Origin: Liopterus haemorrhoidalis
Taxonomy: Eukaryota; Arthropoda; Insecta; Coleoptera; Dytiscidae
NCBI GenBank assembly: GCA_963971575.1
Contig: OZ020623.1
Coordinates: 18,044,980 to 18,108,979 of the forward strand
Length of the DNA stretch: 64,000 bases
Direction of reading: 5' to 3'
A program made the translations under genes and the position numbers. Below are positions 21,349 through 30,624 of this stretch, piece after piece (position 1 is the stretch's first letter; the number at the start of each line of letters is the position of its first letter). The notes below the pieces were generated by a model. That model had not been told where the DNA came from and searched no databases. It saw only the letters and a list, made by a program, of their open reading frames with translations.

Positions 21349-22713
21349 TTAGCACTGCGAGCCTAGTAGGCCCATGGCTTGATTGATTGTTCTTCTCCAC
21401 TCGTTCTTATTTAAAATTCTTTCTTTCCATTTAGTGATCTTCAGCTGTTCTAGATCTTTCTCCACTTCCTTCCACCATCTCGTCTTCGGTCTTCCTCTCC
21501 TTTTCTTGCCACCAATTGTTCTCTGCATCATGAACTTTGGTAATCTAGTTTCTGGCATTCTCTCCACATGTCCCAGCCAGCGGAGACGTTGAGATTTTAT
21601 GACTGCTACAATATTAGCTTCTTCATACATTTCTTCTACTTCCTGGTTTGTCCTTCGTGGCCATATCCCGTCCACCATTTTTCCTCCAAAATCTTAAAAT
21701 CTTACGTAACACTTTTCTGTCCCATAGTTTAACCCTTTTTTGTTCTGATATGTTTAGAGTCCACGCCTCGCTTCCATATGTCACTATTGGTCGTATCACT
21801 GTCTTATAGATTCTCACATTTGTTTTTCTTGAGATATTCTTACTTCTTAGTCGTTTACCTAGTGCGTGGATACATTTATTTACTGCCATTAATCTTGTCT
21901 GTATCTCAGTCCTTATCTCTGGACTACGTGTAAATACTGTTCCTAGTGAAACTTTCTACTTCTTCAAAATTATATATCTTTCCTCTTTCCGTGTATATGT
22001 TTAAGTATTGCCCTTTTCTAAATTCCTGTACTGTCCATGACAAAAACTTCGTCTTTGTCTCGTTTATCTGTAGTCCCATTTTTTTTGCTTCCTCTTCTAG
22101 TCTCGTTACTACTTCTTTTATTTCCCGTTTACTTCGGGTTATAACTACTAGATCGTCAGCATAGGCCAAGCATTGGTGTCTCATTTGGTATAGTAGTCCC
22201 GTTCTATTAATTTTCGCATTTCTTATTATTTTTTCCAGAATGAAGTTGAATAGTACTGATGACATTTGTCGCCCTCTTTAACCTCGAATTTTTCAGATGA
22301 ATTGTTTTTTATTTGTACTCTATTCATCGTTTTTTGCAATGTTAATTGTACCATATTTATTAGTTGCTGGCTAATTCCCAATTCTGTTAGGGTGTTATAC
22401 AGCTCCTTCCTTTCGACTTGCATTTCTCGTAACAAGTATATCTGGTCTGTTGTGCTTCTCCCTTGTCTAAAGCCGCTTTGATATTCGCCGATGATGTTGT
22501 CCATGTTTTTAATCAATCTATTCTTAATATTTTATATGCTACATTTAAAACCGCTATTCCGCTATAATTCTGACACTCGCTTTTGTCGCCTTTCTTGAAA
22601 ATGGGACATATCGTGGCTTCGGTCCATTCTGGTGGTAACTGTTCTTGGGTCCATATTTCTTCTATCAACCTTTGCATCTGCTTCACTAGTTCTGCTCCGC
22701 CATATTTAAACAT
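21349..22713 (-). pseudogene. LINE reverse transcriptase with motif A deleted
   Basis: Frames in order: 22,713-22,513 (PPEWTEATICPIFKKGDKSE, NYSGIAVLNVAYKIL), 22,516-22,226 (YQSGFRQGRSTTDQIYLLREMQ, then directly ELYNTLTELGI), 22,265-21,924 (LAYADDLVVITRS, LGLQINETKTK), 21,889-21,623 (TYGSEAWTL), and 21,678-21,349 (LRWLGHVERM, RGRPKTRWW). These are the RT fingers, palm and the C-terminal tail typical of this LINE group. The segment carrying catalytic motif A (FxDF.xAFD), expected between LLREMQ and ELYNTL, is missing, so the enzyme would be inactive even without its frameshifts. Confidence 0.85.
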
Positions 22714-22871
22714 TTCGGGTGTTATACCATCATATCCTTTTTTATTCTTAAAGTTCTTTATAATATTTTCTATGTCTTCTTTGTCTGGTGGCTGTTCTTC
22801 TTCTTCACTTTGATTTTCAGTTGTCTGTTCGTAGAGGTCTCTTCCCTCTTCGTCTTCTTCTTCCTGGCTAT

Positions 22872-24159
22872 TTAAGAGTCACTAAAATATTCTTGCCATC
22901 TGTCTATGATCTGTTGTTCTCCGGCTATAATTTTCCCGTTTTTATCTTTATATAGTACTGGCTTTGGTTGATATCCCTTTCTTTCGTTTTTAACTCCTTT
23001 ATATAGGTTTCTTAATTCTCCGTTTTTATAGTGTTCTTCTATCTTCCTTAGAAGTTCTTCATTATACTTTCTTTTCTTCTCTCCCAGTAATCTCTTTGTT
23101 CTTTTTCTTAGTTTCGTGTATTCGTTCTTTGCTACTTCTGTCTCGTCTCTCAACATTTTCATTCGTAATACGTTTCTTTTCTCAAGCACCTTTTTGCACT
23201 CATCGTCGTACCACCTTTTACCATTTCTTACTGTAACGTCACTTTTCCACTCTTTTGTTGCTTCTTTCATTTTTAATTTTATTTCATTCCAGAGCCTTTC
23301 AATATCTCTTGTTTCATATATAGTGCTCATTGCTATCTTGATATTTTCTTCGTACTTCACCTGTTGTTCTGTGGATATTAACCTGATCGGTATGTCTGTT
23401 TTTCGTTTCTGTGTTCTTCGGTTTTTATTAACTGGTAAGATCTGAGTCATTTTGATTCCTATCATAAAGTGGTCCGAATCAGTATCAGGTCCTCTGTATG
23501 TTCGTATCTTCTTTATATTCTTCTCTTCATCTTTCTCATTTAAGACATGGTCAATTTGGTTAACTGTTAGTCCATCTGGAGCTCTCCACGTCCCTTTGTG
23601 AATTTCATTTCTTTGGAAATACGTACTTTTGATTATTATGTCCTTATCTTTCGCGAATTCGATTAGAAGGTGTTCATTTTCATTCGTGTCTATATGTTTG
23701 CTGTATTGTCCTATTGTGGGTTTAAAGACCGCTTCTCTTCCTAGTTTAGCATTAGCGTCAGAGCCGCAGTGGGAGGGGGGGCGGAGGGGGGCAATGGCCC
23801 CTAGCGCACTAAGGAAAAGGGCGCCACATTGTGAAAGTGAGGACCTTTTTTTGCTCATCACTTGGATTTTGGGAGATGAAGACCTTTTTTTTGCTCATCA
23901 CTTGGATTTTGGGAAGTGAGGACCACATTTTTTTTGTTAAGGGCGCCAAAACACACTTTTGCCCCTAACGCAAGTTTTCCTTACTGCGGCTCTGATTAGC
24001 GTCTCCTAATATTACTTTTAGATCGTAGTTCGCTAATCCTTCATAGACTCTGTCTAGCTCATAATAAAAGTGTTCTTTTGTTTCCATCTCTTTTTTTTCC
24101 GATGGAGCGTGTATTAATGTTATTTTTCGGTACTTTCCTTGCATTCTTATGAGGCACAT
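22872..24159 (-). pseudogene. LINE AP-like endonuclease (split by a hAT MITE)
   Basis: The upstream part (24,159-23,996) ends ...YDLKVILGDAN, the GD(F/A)N catalytic loop of APE-type endonucleases. The MITE and its duplicated target interrupt right after it, and the frame then resumes (23,750 downwards) at AKLGREAVFKPTIGQYS, followed by TYFQRNEIHKGTWRAPDG, NQIDHVL and SDHFMIGIKM, the ID and SDH catalytic motifs. The rest is the basic linker (to 22,872) leading toward the RT. Without the MITE the domain would read on. The first 20 residues seen at the start of the 22,872-23,861 frame are MITE sequence, not LINE protein. Confidence 0.8.
23759..23994. mobile_element. hAT MITE (CAGAGCCGCAGTG ends)
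   Basis: CAGAGCCGCAGT.. and ..ACTGCGGCTCTG are inverted ends; the 8-bp TSD attagcgt is exact at 23,751-23,758 and 23,995-24,002. Inside are 'gaagtgaggaccttttttt'/'gctcatcacttggattttgg' minisatellite units, also found in the MITEs at 3454 and 61,822, and 'gggcgcca' motifs near both ends. Confidence 0.93.
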
Positions 24160-24541
24160 TCTTTCTGAAATCGGTCGGAAATCAATTTATAGTTTTCAAT
24201 AAATAATTAAAATCTTGAAAATTATATATAAATTCTAATTAATTTATTTATTCTAACTAATTTTGTTAGTTGTTATAGCTTAGTTGGTATAACTATTAAT
24301 TTTAACAATTAATAATAAATAATTAACAAAATTAATTAATTAATTAATAATTAAAAATTATATTTATTATTAATTATTATAATTAATAGTTATACCAACT
24401 AAGTTTGAAGGGCCCCGCACTCCTCAGATCCGGCCCTGAGTAAGACTCATCATCAGTAATGAAAAAAACATAAAAAAGTTTCTCATTGTCAGTAGACGCA
24501 TTGTTAGTAGTCATGAGAACACGACCAACTTAAAAATTAAT

Positions 24542-25420
24542 AAATATATAGGTATTTTCTTGGGTTTCGGTCGATAATTAAAAGCAAATTTAGTCAAATA
24601 TTTAAAAAGATTTATTTACTTGCTAACTAGTTTCGGTTCTATCTGAACCATTCTCAAAACCTAAAAATAAGTACATGTATGTTAAAATAAATTACATAAA
24701 GTAAATATAAAATTAATAATAAATAAAATATAGAATTAAACATTATTACACTTACTTGCAAAGATATTTATAAAAATCAGAGTTAAAATGATAAAATTTG
24801 AAACATATTATAATTTTTTATTAAGTTAACGGATAAAATTTTTCTCCTTATCTTCTACAGGTTGCATTAAAGATTTTTTTAAAATATAGACGTACCGTAA
24901 TTTCTAATTGTTAGTTATACAATTAATAGATGGAGCTATTTTATTTTTTTTATAAGATTTTGCTTAAATTATCTATGTCAGTTTTAGTATTAATATTACT
25001 ATTGTCTTTTTTAATATAAATCATTTCTAATAATAATCTTTTAGTTACATTTTGTTCAAAATTCAGTATTGTTGTCTTAGGAAAGTCAAATTGATGTTTT
25101 AGATTGTTGGCAACAATCTTAATATGTTTCAAATTTTATAATTTTAACTCTGATTTTTATAAATATCTTTGCAAGTAAGTGTAATAATGTTTAATTTTAT
25201 ATTTTATTTATTATTAATTTTATATTTACTTTATGTAATTTATTTTAAAATACATGTACTTATTTTTAGGCTTTGAGAATGGTTCAGATAGAACCGAAAC
25301 TAGTTAGCAAGTAAATAAATCTTTTTAAATATTTGACTAAATTTGCTTTTAATTATCGACCGAATCCCAAGAAAATACCTATATATTTATCTATAAAATA
25401 CGGTCAAGAATTATTTTATT
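24542..25420 (-). mobile_element. Penelope-like element, truncated, with ~275-bp inverted arms
   Basis: Arms 24,542-24,815 and 25,130-25,410 are inverted copies. The exact 16-bp TSD caacttaaaaattaat occurs at 24,526-24,541 and 25,421-25,436. The centre holds the C-terminal tail of a GIY-YIG ORF. A hammerhead-like segment in each arm (right arm 25,268-25,305) has stem II GGTTC-AGATA-GAACC and GAAAC, but the CUGANGA box reads TTGAGAA, changed at two essential positions, so cleavage is unlikely. Confidence 0.88.
24950..25132 (-). pseudogene. C-terminal tail of a Penelope GIY-YIG protein
   Basis: About 60 residues, including ILNFEQNVTKRLLLEMIYI, which parallels the region NFEQTKILDKVDNLSKRLI..ESIHI in the ORF at 2553-2945. 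It lies between Penelope arms. The GIY-YIG core itself is missing. Confidence 0.6.
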
Positions 25421-25710
25421 CAACTTAAAAATTAATGGCAATACTTTTATATGTATATTAGACTGGCCCAAAAAAAAAAAATTTTTTTTAATCCTTTGCC
25501 TTACCCCTGGATATTGTGAGGTTAAATGAAAAAATGCTCTGAGCAAAATAACAGCAAAATAGAAGAATATTTAGTAGTGCCACAAGACGTTTTAATTATA
25601 CGCATGTATTAATAATGTACAATTTTTTAAATTAAATGTAATATTAGTGTTTCTTTTCTTTCGCAGAGTAATTATTAGTTAAAAAATAGTAATAGTAGTA
25701 GTAGTGGCTT

Positions 25711-26925
25711 TTGGGAGTCCCGAAATTAACGGCAGGCACAGGTGCTAAAATGGCAGAAGCGGTTGTTGAATGTCTTCGGGATTGGAATATCTATGACAGT
25801 GTAAAGGTCATGTGTTTCGACACCACTGCTAGTAACACTGGTGGTAAGAAAGGAGCATGTGTGATAATAGAAACAGAACTAAATAGAGGTCTTCTTGCTA
25901 TTGCTAGCAGGCATCATGTCAATGAAATAATTGTGTCTGACGTATTTGAAAAGTGTTTTGGTGTTTCTTCCGGACCAGAAATTCAAATATTCAAACGTTT
26001 CTGTAATTCATGGAAACAGATCAATACTTTACCATATGAAGCACTCAATAGAAATGTTTCTTGGAGAGAAGATGTGAGTATTATTTGCCAAGATCAGCTG
26101 AAGTGTCGTCATCCTAGCACAGATTACAAAGAACTTTTACAACTATCACTTGCTTATTTAGGAGTTGACACACAAGTTTTTACCTTCAAAGAGCCTGGAG
26201 CAGTGCATCGAGTTCGTTAGATGTCTAAAGTGATTTATTCAACTAAAATTGCACTCTTCAAATCACAATTTAAAATGACCAAGAAAGAGCAGTCATCAGT
26301 CAAGCGATTTGCACAGTTTGTTCTGCAGTACTACGTTCCCAACTGGTTTACATGCACAACTGCATCCACTGCTCCACGAAATGACTTACAGTACTTGCAA
26401 AGTCTCCAAGTATGTGACGATAAAGAACTTGCTTCTGCAGCCAGCAAAGCACTTTGTCGTCACCTTTGGTATTTAAGCGAAGAATTGGTGTCACTTGCTT
26501 TCATGGATGAAGGTGTTACTCTAGATTTGAAACGAAAGATTGTTGCAGTTTTGCAGAAGCCTGGCTCGCAGCATTCAGACAAACGACATACACTAGAAGA
26601 AACTCAGAGTATCTCAGATAAAACTCTAGCTGACTTCGTGACTGAATCAAGTCGACGTTTCTTCACAATGTTGTCGTTTGATTCCTCTTTTTTAGAAGTA
26701 GACCCTTCTGAATGGAGTGCACGGGAGGATTATCAAGTAATGAAACAATATACTGATACTATGAATGTCACCAATGACAATGCAGAGAGAGCTGTAGCAT
26801 TGATTCAGAGCTACAATAATCATCTTACCAAAAACGAAGATCAGCTTCAGTATTACAGGTGATCGAACGTCACAGATATATATTTCCAAAAACAACAAAA
26901 TATGCATTGAAGAAAAGCATGACTA
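25711..26925 (+). pseudogene. transposase-like protein (CFDTTASNTG family), one nonsense and one frameshift
   Basis: The frame has no ATG start; it enters at a TTG/Leu codon (LGVPKLTAGTGAKMAEAVVE), so an upstream exon or N terminus is lost. Key blocks: VKVMCFDTTASNTGGKKGAC (about residues 34-53), ASRHHVNEIIV, SSGPEIQIFKRF, then a TAG at 26,218-26,220, then MSKVIYSTKI, RHLWYLSEELVSLAFMD, SSFLEVDPSEW and NDNAERAVALIQSYN.HLTKNE. I know these blocks from large multi-copy families in invertebrate genomes; the aligned position of the TAG normally has Trp, so TGG to TAG is the likely lesion. At about 26,860 a 1-bp shift leads to LQVIERHRYIFPKTTK, which continues the family pattern. The Asp, His and Glu-rich conserved blocks suggest an RNase H-fold transposase; the biochemical role is inferred from the TIRs. 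Confidence 0.7.
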
Positions 26926-27007
26926 ATTAATAAAACTAACACAGTTACTTGAAAAACATTGTAAAACTAACTCGCCTATAAAGGGAACGCGCCTATACAG
27001 TGACCTC

Positions 27008-27136
27008 ATGGGTGGTGTGGAAAAACTGTACAACAACAAACTTTGTGAGCTTTGTGGCACTACTAAAACTCATTCAATGAAGCTCAAACTTTGCAAAACT
27101 TGTTTTTATATGAAGCATAACAATTTGCATGGGTGA
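27008..27136 (+). CDS. 42-residue Cys-rich mini-ORF
   Basis: ATG GGT..TGA encodes a basic peptide with CELCG and CKTC pairs 16 residues apart plus two His, a possible zinc-binding arrangement. It lies between the transposase and the right TIR. Its codons look better than the surrounding AT-rich DNA. It may be the last exon of the transposase gene or a separate small protein; no family recognised. Confidence 0.3.
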   Translation: MGGVEKLYNNKLCELCGTTKTHSMKLKLCKTCFYMKHNNLHG

Positions 27137-27290
27137 GACATACAAATTAATAAATATAAAAATTTGCCTCTATAAGCGTGGGCCAGTCTAATGTATTGTA
27201 TCTGAAGCCTTCTACCATATATAGTGTAGGATGCATTTCTTTCTCCTTTCTTTTTTTTTTGTTTGTTTTATGACGTTACGTATTTATATC

Positions 27291-27395
27291 AGGGATGGGG
27301 AGTCGACAGAAAAATTATCGACTCCCGACTCTCGGCTCCGAAGTCGGTATTTCTGAAAATCGACTCCGACTCCGACTCCTTTCACTCGTAAATTG
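27291..27395 (+). repeat. hAT-type end with CGACTC repeats
   Basis: CAGGGATGGGGAGTCGAC followed by repeated 'tcgactccgactcc' motifs resembles one terminus of a hAT element. No partner end or TSD was found, so it is a solitary fragment. The stretch 27,400-27,600 holds nothing recognisable. Confidence 0.45.
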
Positions 27396-27604
27396 TAAAG
27401 TCTATTCCAAATGTTTAAGCGGAACTAAATGGAATTTTTATTTTCTTAAATTATCACGAGTTCACTTTTTAACGATCAAAGTGGGCTTTTGTTAAACAAA
27501 ATGATACAAAGCCTCATTCAATCCTTAAAAGTTAGAAGATTACGATATCTTATTCCGCTTAAATCAAAGAAACAGACTATACTTACATTAAATATCTTGG
27601 GTGA

Positions 27605-27969
27605 GCTGTTTTTATAAAAAGTCGTTTTCGAGAGGTAGGACTTAATCCTCCTCCCTGTTTTAATCCTTCTGCAGTTACGAAAGTGCTCGACTCTCTGTTA
27701 TTATATTATATTACGGCATTGCGGTTGTTTTCGTACATCTTTTTTAGTACTCTGATTATTTTATTACTTATTCCTCGATTTTCTAGTATTTTCCATAGTG
27801 TTCTCCGTGGAACTCTATCGAAAGCTTTCTCTAGATCGATAAATCCTAGATATACTTTTGTATTCTGTTTATGTGTTTTCTCTATTATTTGTTTTATGGT
27901 GAAGATATGACCTTGAATACTCCTTCCTTTTCTAAAACCGCTTTGCGACTCAACTATTACATGAGACAA
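27605..27969 (-). pseudogene. RTE-type reverse transcriptase fragment
   Basis: Minus strand: ESQSGFRKGRSIQGHIFTIK, KVYLGFIDLEKAFDRVPRRT (motif A, D-LEKAFD), LKKMYENNRNAVI, a stop, then after a few codons FVTAEGLKQGGGLSPTS (motif B). These are RT fingers and palm blocks 2-4. The YADD block and everything else is missing. One in-frame TAA separates the two parts. Confidence 0.8.
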
Positions 27970-28039
27970 CTTGTGTTACAATTGGTAAATGCAACTATCA
28001 TATATATTTAAAAATTATGAAATAACTTGCTACTGAAGA

Positions 28040-28260
28040 GAGCTGTGCCAAATGATCAGTAAAAGTATTTCAAATACTTTAAATGTATTTAAAATATTAG
28101 AAGTATTTGACGTACTAGGGATATATTTGAAATAATAGGAAATATCTGAAATATGTACTAGGGAAATATTTGGGGTAATAGAGAAATATTTGAAATATTA
28201 GGGAAATATTTGAAATACTAGGAAATATTTGAAATACTTCTAAAATATTTTAAAATCTGG
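28040..28260 (+). repeat. short AT-rich minisatellite ('gggaaatatttgaaata')
   Basis: Degenerate repeats of about 17-22 bp, 'agggaaatatttgaaatact', run through this stretch with an inverted 'gtatttcaaatacttta' at the left edge. No coding potential. Confidence 0.6.
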
Positions 28261-28357
28261 AATTTTCAGGCAGTAAAATAAATTATTTTTATGCGATTTT
28301 TGTAGAATTGTGCAAAAAAATTGTTGTCCCACACCCGGTAGCCCAGATGGTTTAAAC

Positions 28358-30070
28358 CAGTGGTATTCAAACTGTGTTCCGCGGAACCCTGGGGTTCCGT
28401 GTTTTCAGGAGTTCCACAACTTAAATTAAATTTTTTATTATTTATTATTTATTTAAAAAGAACTGAAGCCAATGGCTCGTAAAGTTCTTATAGAAAAATT
28501 ACAATATTTCACATTGTTGTGATACAGGAAAGTTGAAAGAAACAAAACACTTTGATAAACAACTAAAGTCAAACAATAACAAATATAAAAAGTGTACAAA
28601 AACAGAAAATTTCAGTTTAAGGGGATAGTAGCAACTGATTGTAAAGGTCCAGTCTATTTTTAAAATTGTTCACACTAGGGGCAGACACTACACTTTCAGG
28701 TAGATAATTCCAGTCATTAAACACTCGGTTAGAAAGAAACTTGGCCCGAACGTTCTTACGGAATTTTTCGTGACATAACTTTAACGAATGTTAAGATCAG
28801 CATCAAAATTCCGATGGAGTACACGGTAGGTAGTTATAAGATCACCACGACCTCTGCGGTTTTCCAGTTTGGGCAAATTAAGTCTTCGAAGTCTCTCATC
28901 ATAGGGAAGTCTGTTAAAACCAAATGGTAAGCGCGTAGTACGTCTCTGGACTCTTTCCATAATGTCAATATCTTTTCTAAGACTTGGTGACCAAACAGAA
29001 ACGGCGAATTCTAGATGTGAGCGAATATATTTTGTGAAAATTTTGCGTACTAATACAGGAGACGGCCTAGCAAATGCTCTAGAGATAAGGTACAACACAC
29101 TATTTGCTTTCTTAACACACTTGATCACAAGTGTAGACCAACTGAGGTTTGTACATATTGTCAATCCCAAATCAACCTGTTCAGTAACTTGTTGGATAGT
29201 AATACCGTTAAGGTAGTACTGCAACCTAGGATTGTTTATGCCTAGATGAAGAACACTAGTTTTCTTTATATTAACTGGTATAAGCCAGGTCGATGACCAT
29301 TAAAACAGATTACTAATGTCCTTTTGAAGTTCATCATAGTGAGAAACAGGGTTATGGAATATCTTTACGTCGTCGACGTAGAAGCAGTGTGGAGATTTTA
29401 AATGGTTTTATTCCGATTTTTGATGATTTTTTTAAATGACTGCTTGGATACAATGATTTTGCTAAATTTTGAAAATCGAATAATTTTAAATCTGAGAGTG
29501 CTAGAAAAATTTTAATCACCAATTTCGTCATCTGTAGGTCATATTTATTCCAAAACAGCTAATTTTACTTATTGATACAAAGTTCAAATTGGTTGAGTAG
29601 TGATTATTTATTTCTTATATCACCTAACATTTAAAGGTGTACTTTGTACAGTATTATTGGAATTTATATTTAGAAAATACTATATTACTTTGATTTTATG
29701 TTTATAATGATTGCTAATAAATGTTTATAGTAAATAAATAAGTAAGATTCAAAACAGCATATCGCTAATTATACAATGTAATTTTTATTTATAATTTGCA
29801 TTAAAAATTGTATTAGGTAGGTATTGCATTATTTAAAAAGTAAAATGGTATATTATACTTACATTTAAAAAATATCGAAATGTAGTCAGCTATAAAATAT
29901 CAATTTTGATCAAGACTAAATTCAGTAGTATACATCTAAATTATTATTTTAAAACGTTTGATCTTAAAATTAAAAAAATACAGCCTATTGTGGCCTTTTG
30001 CTTTGGGGTTCCAAAGAAATAGCATTTAAACTGTAGGGTTCCGTAGATGTAAGAAGATTAAAGACCACTG
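28358..30070. mobile_element. hAT element (CAGTGGT ends) with nested LINE
   Basis: Left end CAGTGGTATTCAAACTGTG with 'ttccgcggaaccc' and right end ...AAAGACCACTG with 'gggttccgtag' are hAT-like. TSD gtttaaac (28,350-28,357) against gtttaaat (30,071-30,078), 7 of 8. The left half is occupied by a LINE in antisense; 29,420-29,990 is AT-rich and shows no ORF. Confidence 0.8.
28431..29400 (-). pseudogene. CR1/Jockey-like LINE 3' part: RT palm to C terminus
   Basis: Minus strand from 29,395: SPHCFYVDDVKIFHN (catalytic YVDD), a stop, then TWLIPVNIKKTSVLHLG, then the frame 29,224-28,781 with VDLGLTICTNLSWSTLVIK, SHLEFAVSVWSPSLRKDI and ERVQRRTTRLPFG. After a frameshift near 28,781 it continues KNVRAKFLSNRVFNDWNYLP and SAPSVNNFKNRLD and stops, which is the ordinary C terminus of such LINEs. 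The 3' end at about 28,431 has an A/T-rich 'aaataaataataaataat' tail. 5'-truncated copy inserted in a hAT. Confidence 0.8.
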
Positions 30071-30224
30071 GTTTAAATTACAAATCTGAAAAAATTCTAA
30101 GTAATGTACATTGGTGTGAACCGGAATAGTACAACAGGAATTTTTGATTATGTTTTCGGAAAATAACGCATTTTTGTGTTTTTTGGTTGACGATGTATAA
30201 AAGTTATAGTTATGTAACAGACTA

Positions 30225-30305
30225 GACTAGAAGATGTATAATGGTCTAATGGTTAGCTTGCTCGCTTGCTACCCAATGAACTAAGGTTCGCTCCCGGGCA
30301 GAAGA
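30225..30305 (+). ncRNA. tRNA-derived SINE head / tRNA pseudogene
   Basis: Box A-like TGGTCTAATGGTTAGC (30,242-30,257) and box B-like GGTTCGCTCCC (30,285-30,295) have tRNA spacing (about 27 bp between). No good acceptor stem and no clear cloverleaf, so not a functional tRNA. The 29 bases 30,225-30,253 recur at the right edge of the window, which points to a SINE family. The preceding DNA 30,079-30,224 and the following 30,306-30,620 have no feature. Confidence 0.5.
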
Positions 30306-30624
30306 CAAAATTTTATTTATTTTTTTTTCATTTTTATTTTGTTTAAATTATTTTGTCAAAATTCTAGTTATATTTTGGCAAATGTTGCATTTAATTTTTA
30401 AGAGTGTAAATTTAATAACCAGTTGGAATGTTGGAATTATATTTTCATTCTATGTGTCATGTATACGAAACCAAAGGGGCGGAGCATATGACAACCAATG
30501 GAAGCCATAGGCGCAATTTTCAAAATCGTAATGAACCTTACTATATAAAAAAATACTGCACATGTTTAGAAACCTAAATAATGGTATAAGGTATTCGAAT
30601 TAAAATTAATAAAAAAATATTTTA

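Larger units (their letters stand above)
21330..24175 (-). mobile_element. RTE/R4-type LINE, 5'-truncated, inside the hAT
   Basis: Read on the minus strand, endonuclease (24,159-22,872) is followed by reverse transcriptase (22,713-21,349) and a short 3' end with a TTA/ATT-rich tail at 21,330-21,350. It lies wholly between the ends of the hAT and is itself cut by a 236-bp hAT MITE at 23,759-23,994. Confidence 0.85.
20842..24438. mobile_element. hAT element (CAGGGCCGG ends), 3.6 kb with nested LINE
   Basis: CAGGGCCGG at the left and CCGGCCCTG at the right are perfect inverted ends. The 8-bp TSD agtaagac is exact at 20,834-20,841 and 24,439-24,446, and splits an RT reading frame that can be rejoined. 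Subterminal 'gggcctcgc'/'ggccccgc' motifs are present. Most of the length is a LINE inserted in antisense. A palindrome ttagttggtataactattaa / inverse (24,280-24,300 and 24,382-24,402) lies in the AT-rich right part. No hAT transposase is seen. Confidence 0.92.
20760..24525 (+). pseudogene. RTE-like LINE reverse transcriptase fragment, interrupted by a hAT
   Basis: From 20,760 the plus strand reads YADDLDIISNKVEDVIYL, the RT catalytic YADD motif with the typical downstream helix, and TDVEARIVR up to 20,841. After the hAT (20,842-24,438) and its duplicated target, the same frame resumes at 24,447 as LIISNEKNIKKFLIVSRR... to about 24,525, where a Penelope-like element interrupts it. A few more codons (LKINGNTF) follow at 25,425-25,458 before a third insertion. 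The sequence fits the RTE-type RT palm ('YADDIDIIGR... LG..IN..KTK'). All upstream RT motifs are missing. Confidence 0.6.
25459..27190 (+). mobile_element. 1.73-kb DNA transposon with CFDTTASNTG-type transposase
   Basis: Perfect 12-bp TIR TAGACTGGCCCA (25,459-25,470) and TGGGCCAGTCTA (27,179-27,190). Flanks atgtatat (25,451-25,458) and atgtattg (27,191-27,198) agree at 6 of 8, compatible with an 8-bp TSD as in hAT-like superfamilies. The single long gene inside (25,711-26,925) fills most of the element on the plus strand. The element interrupts the same RTE LINE that the hAT and the Penelope element interrupted. Confidence 0.7.

Noticed and set aside
21383..22481. Plus-strand ORFs in the 21-24 kb region
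   Set aside because: They overlie the minus-strand LINE reading frames, which carry RT and endonuclease motifs.
26218..26220. TAG readthrough or recoding joining the two transposase halves
   Set aside because: A second lesion (1-bp frameshift near 26,860) and the missing N terminus show an ordinary dead copy.
30225..30305. Functional tRNA gene
   Set aside because: Boxes A and B are present but there is no convincing acceptor or anticodon stem; better explained as SINE head.
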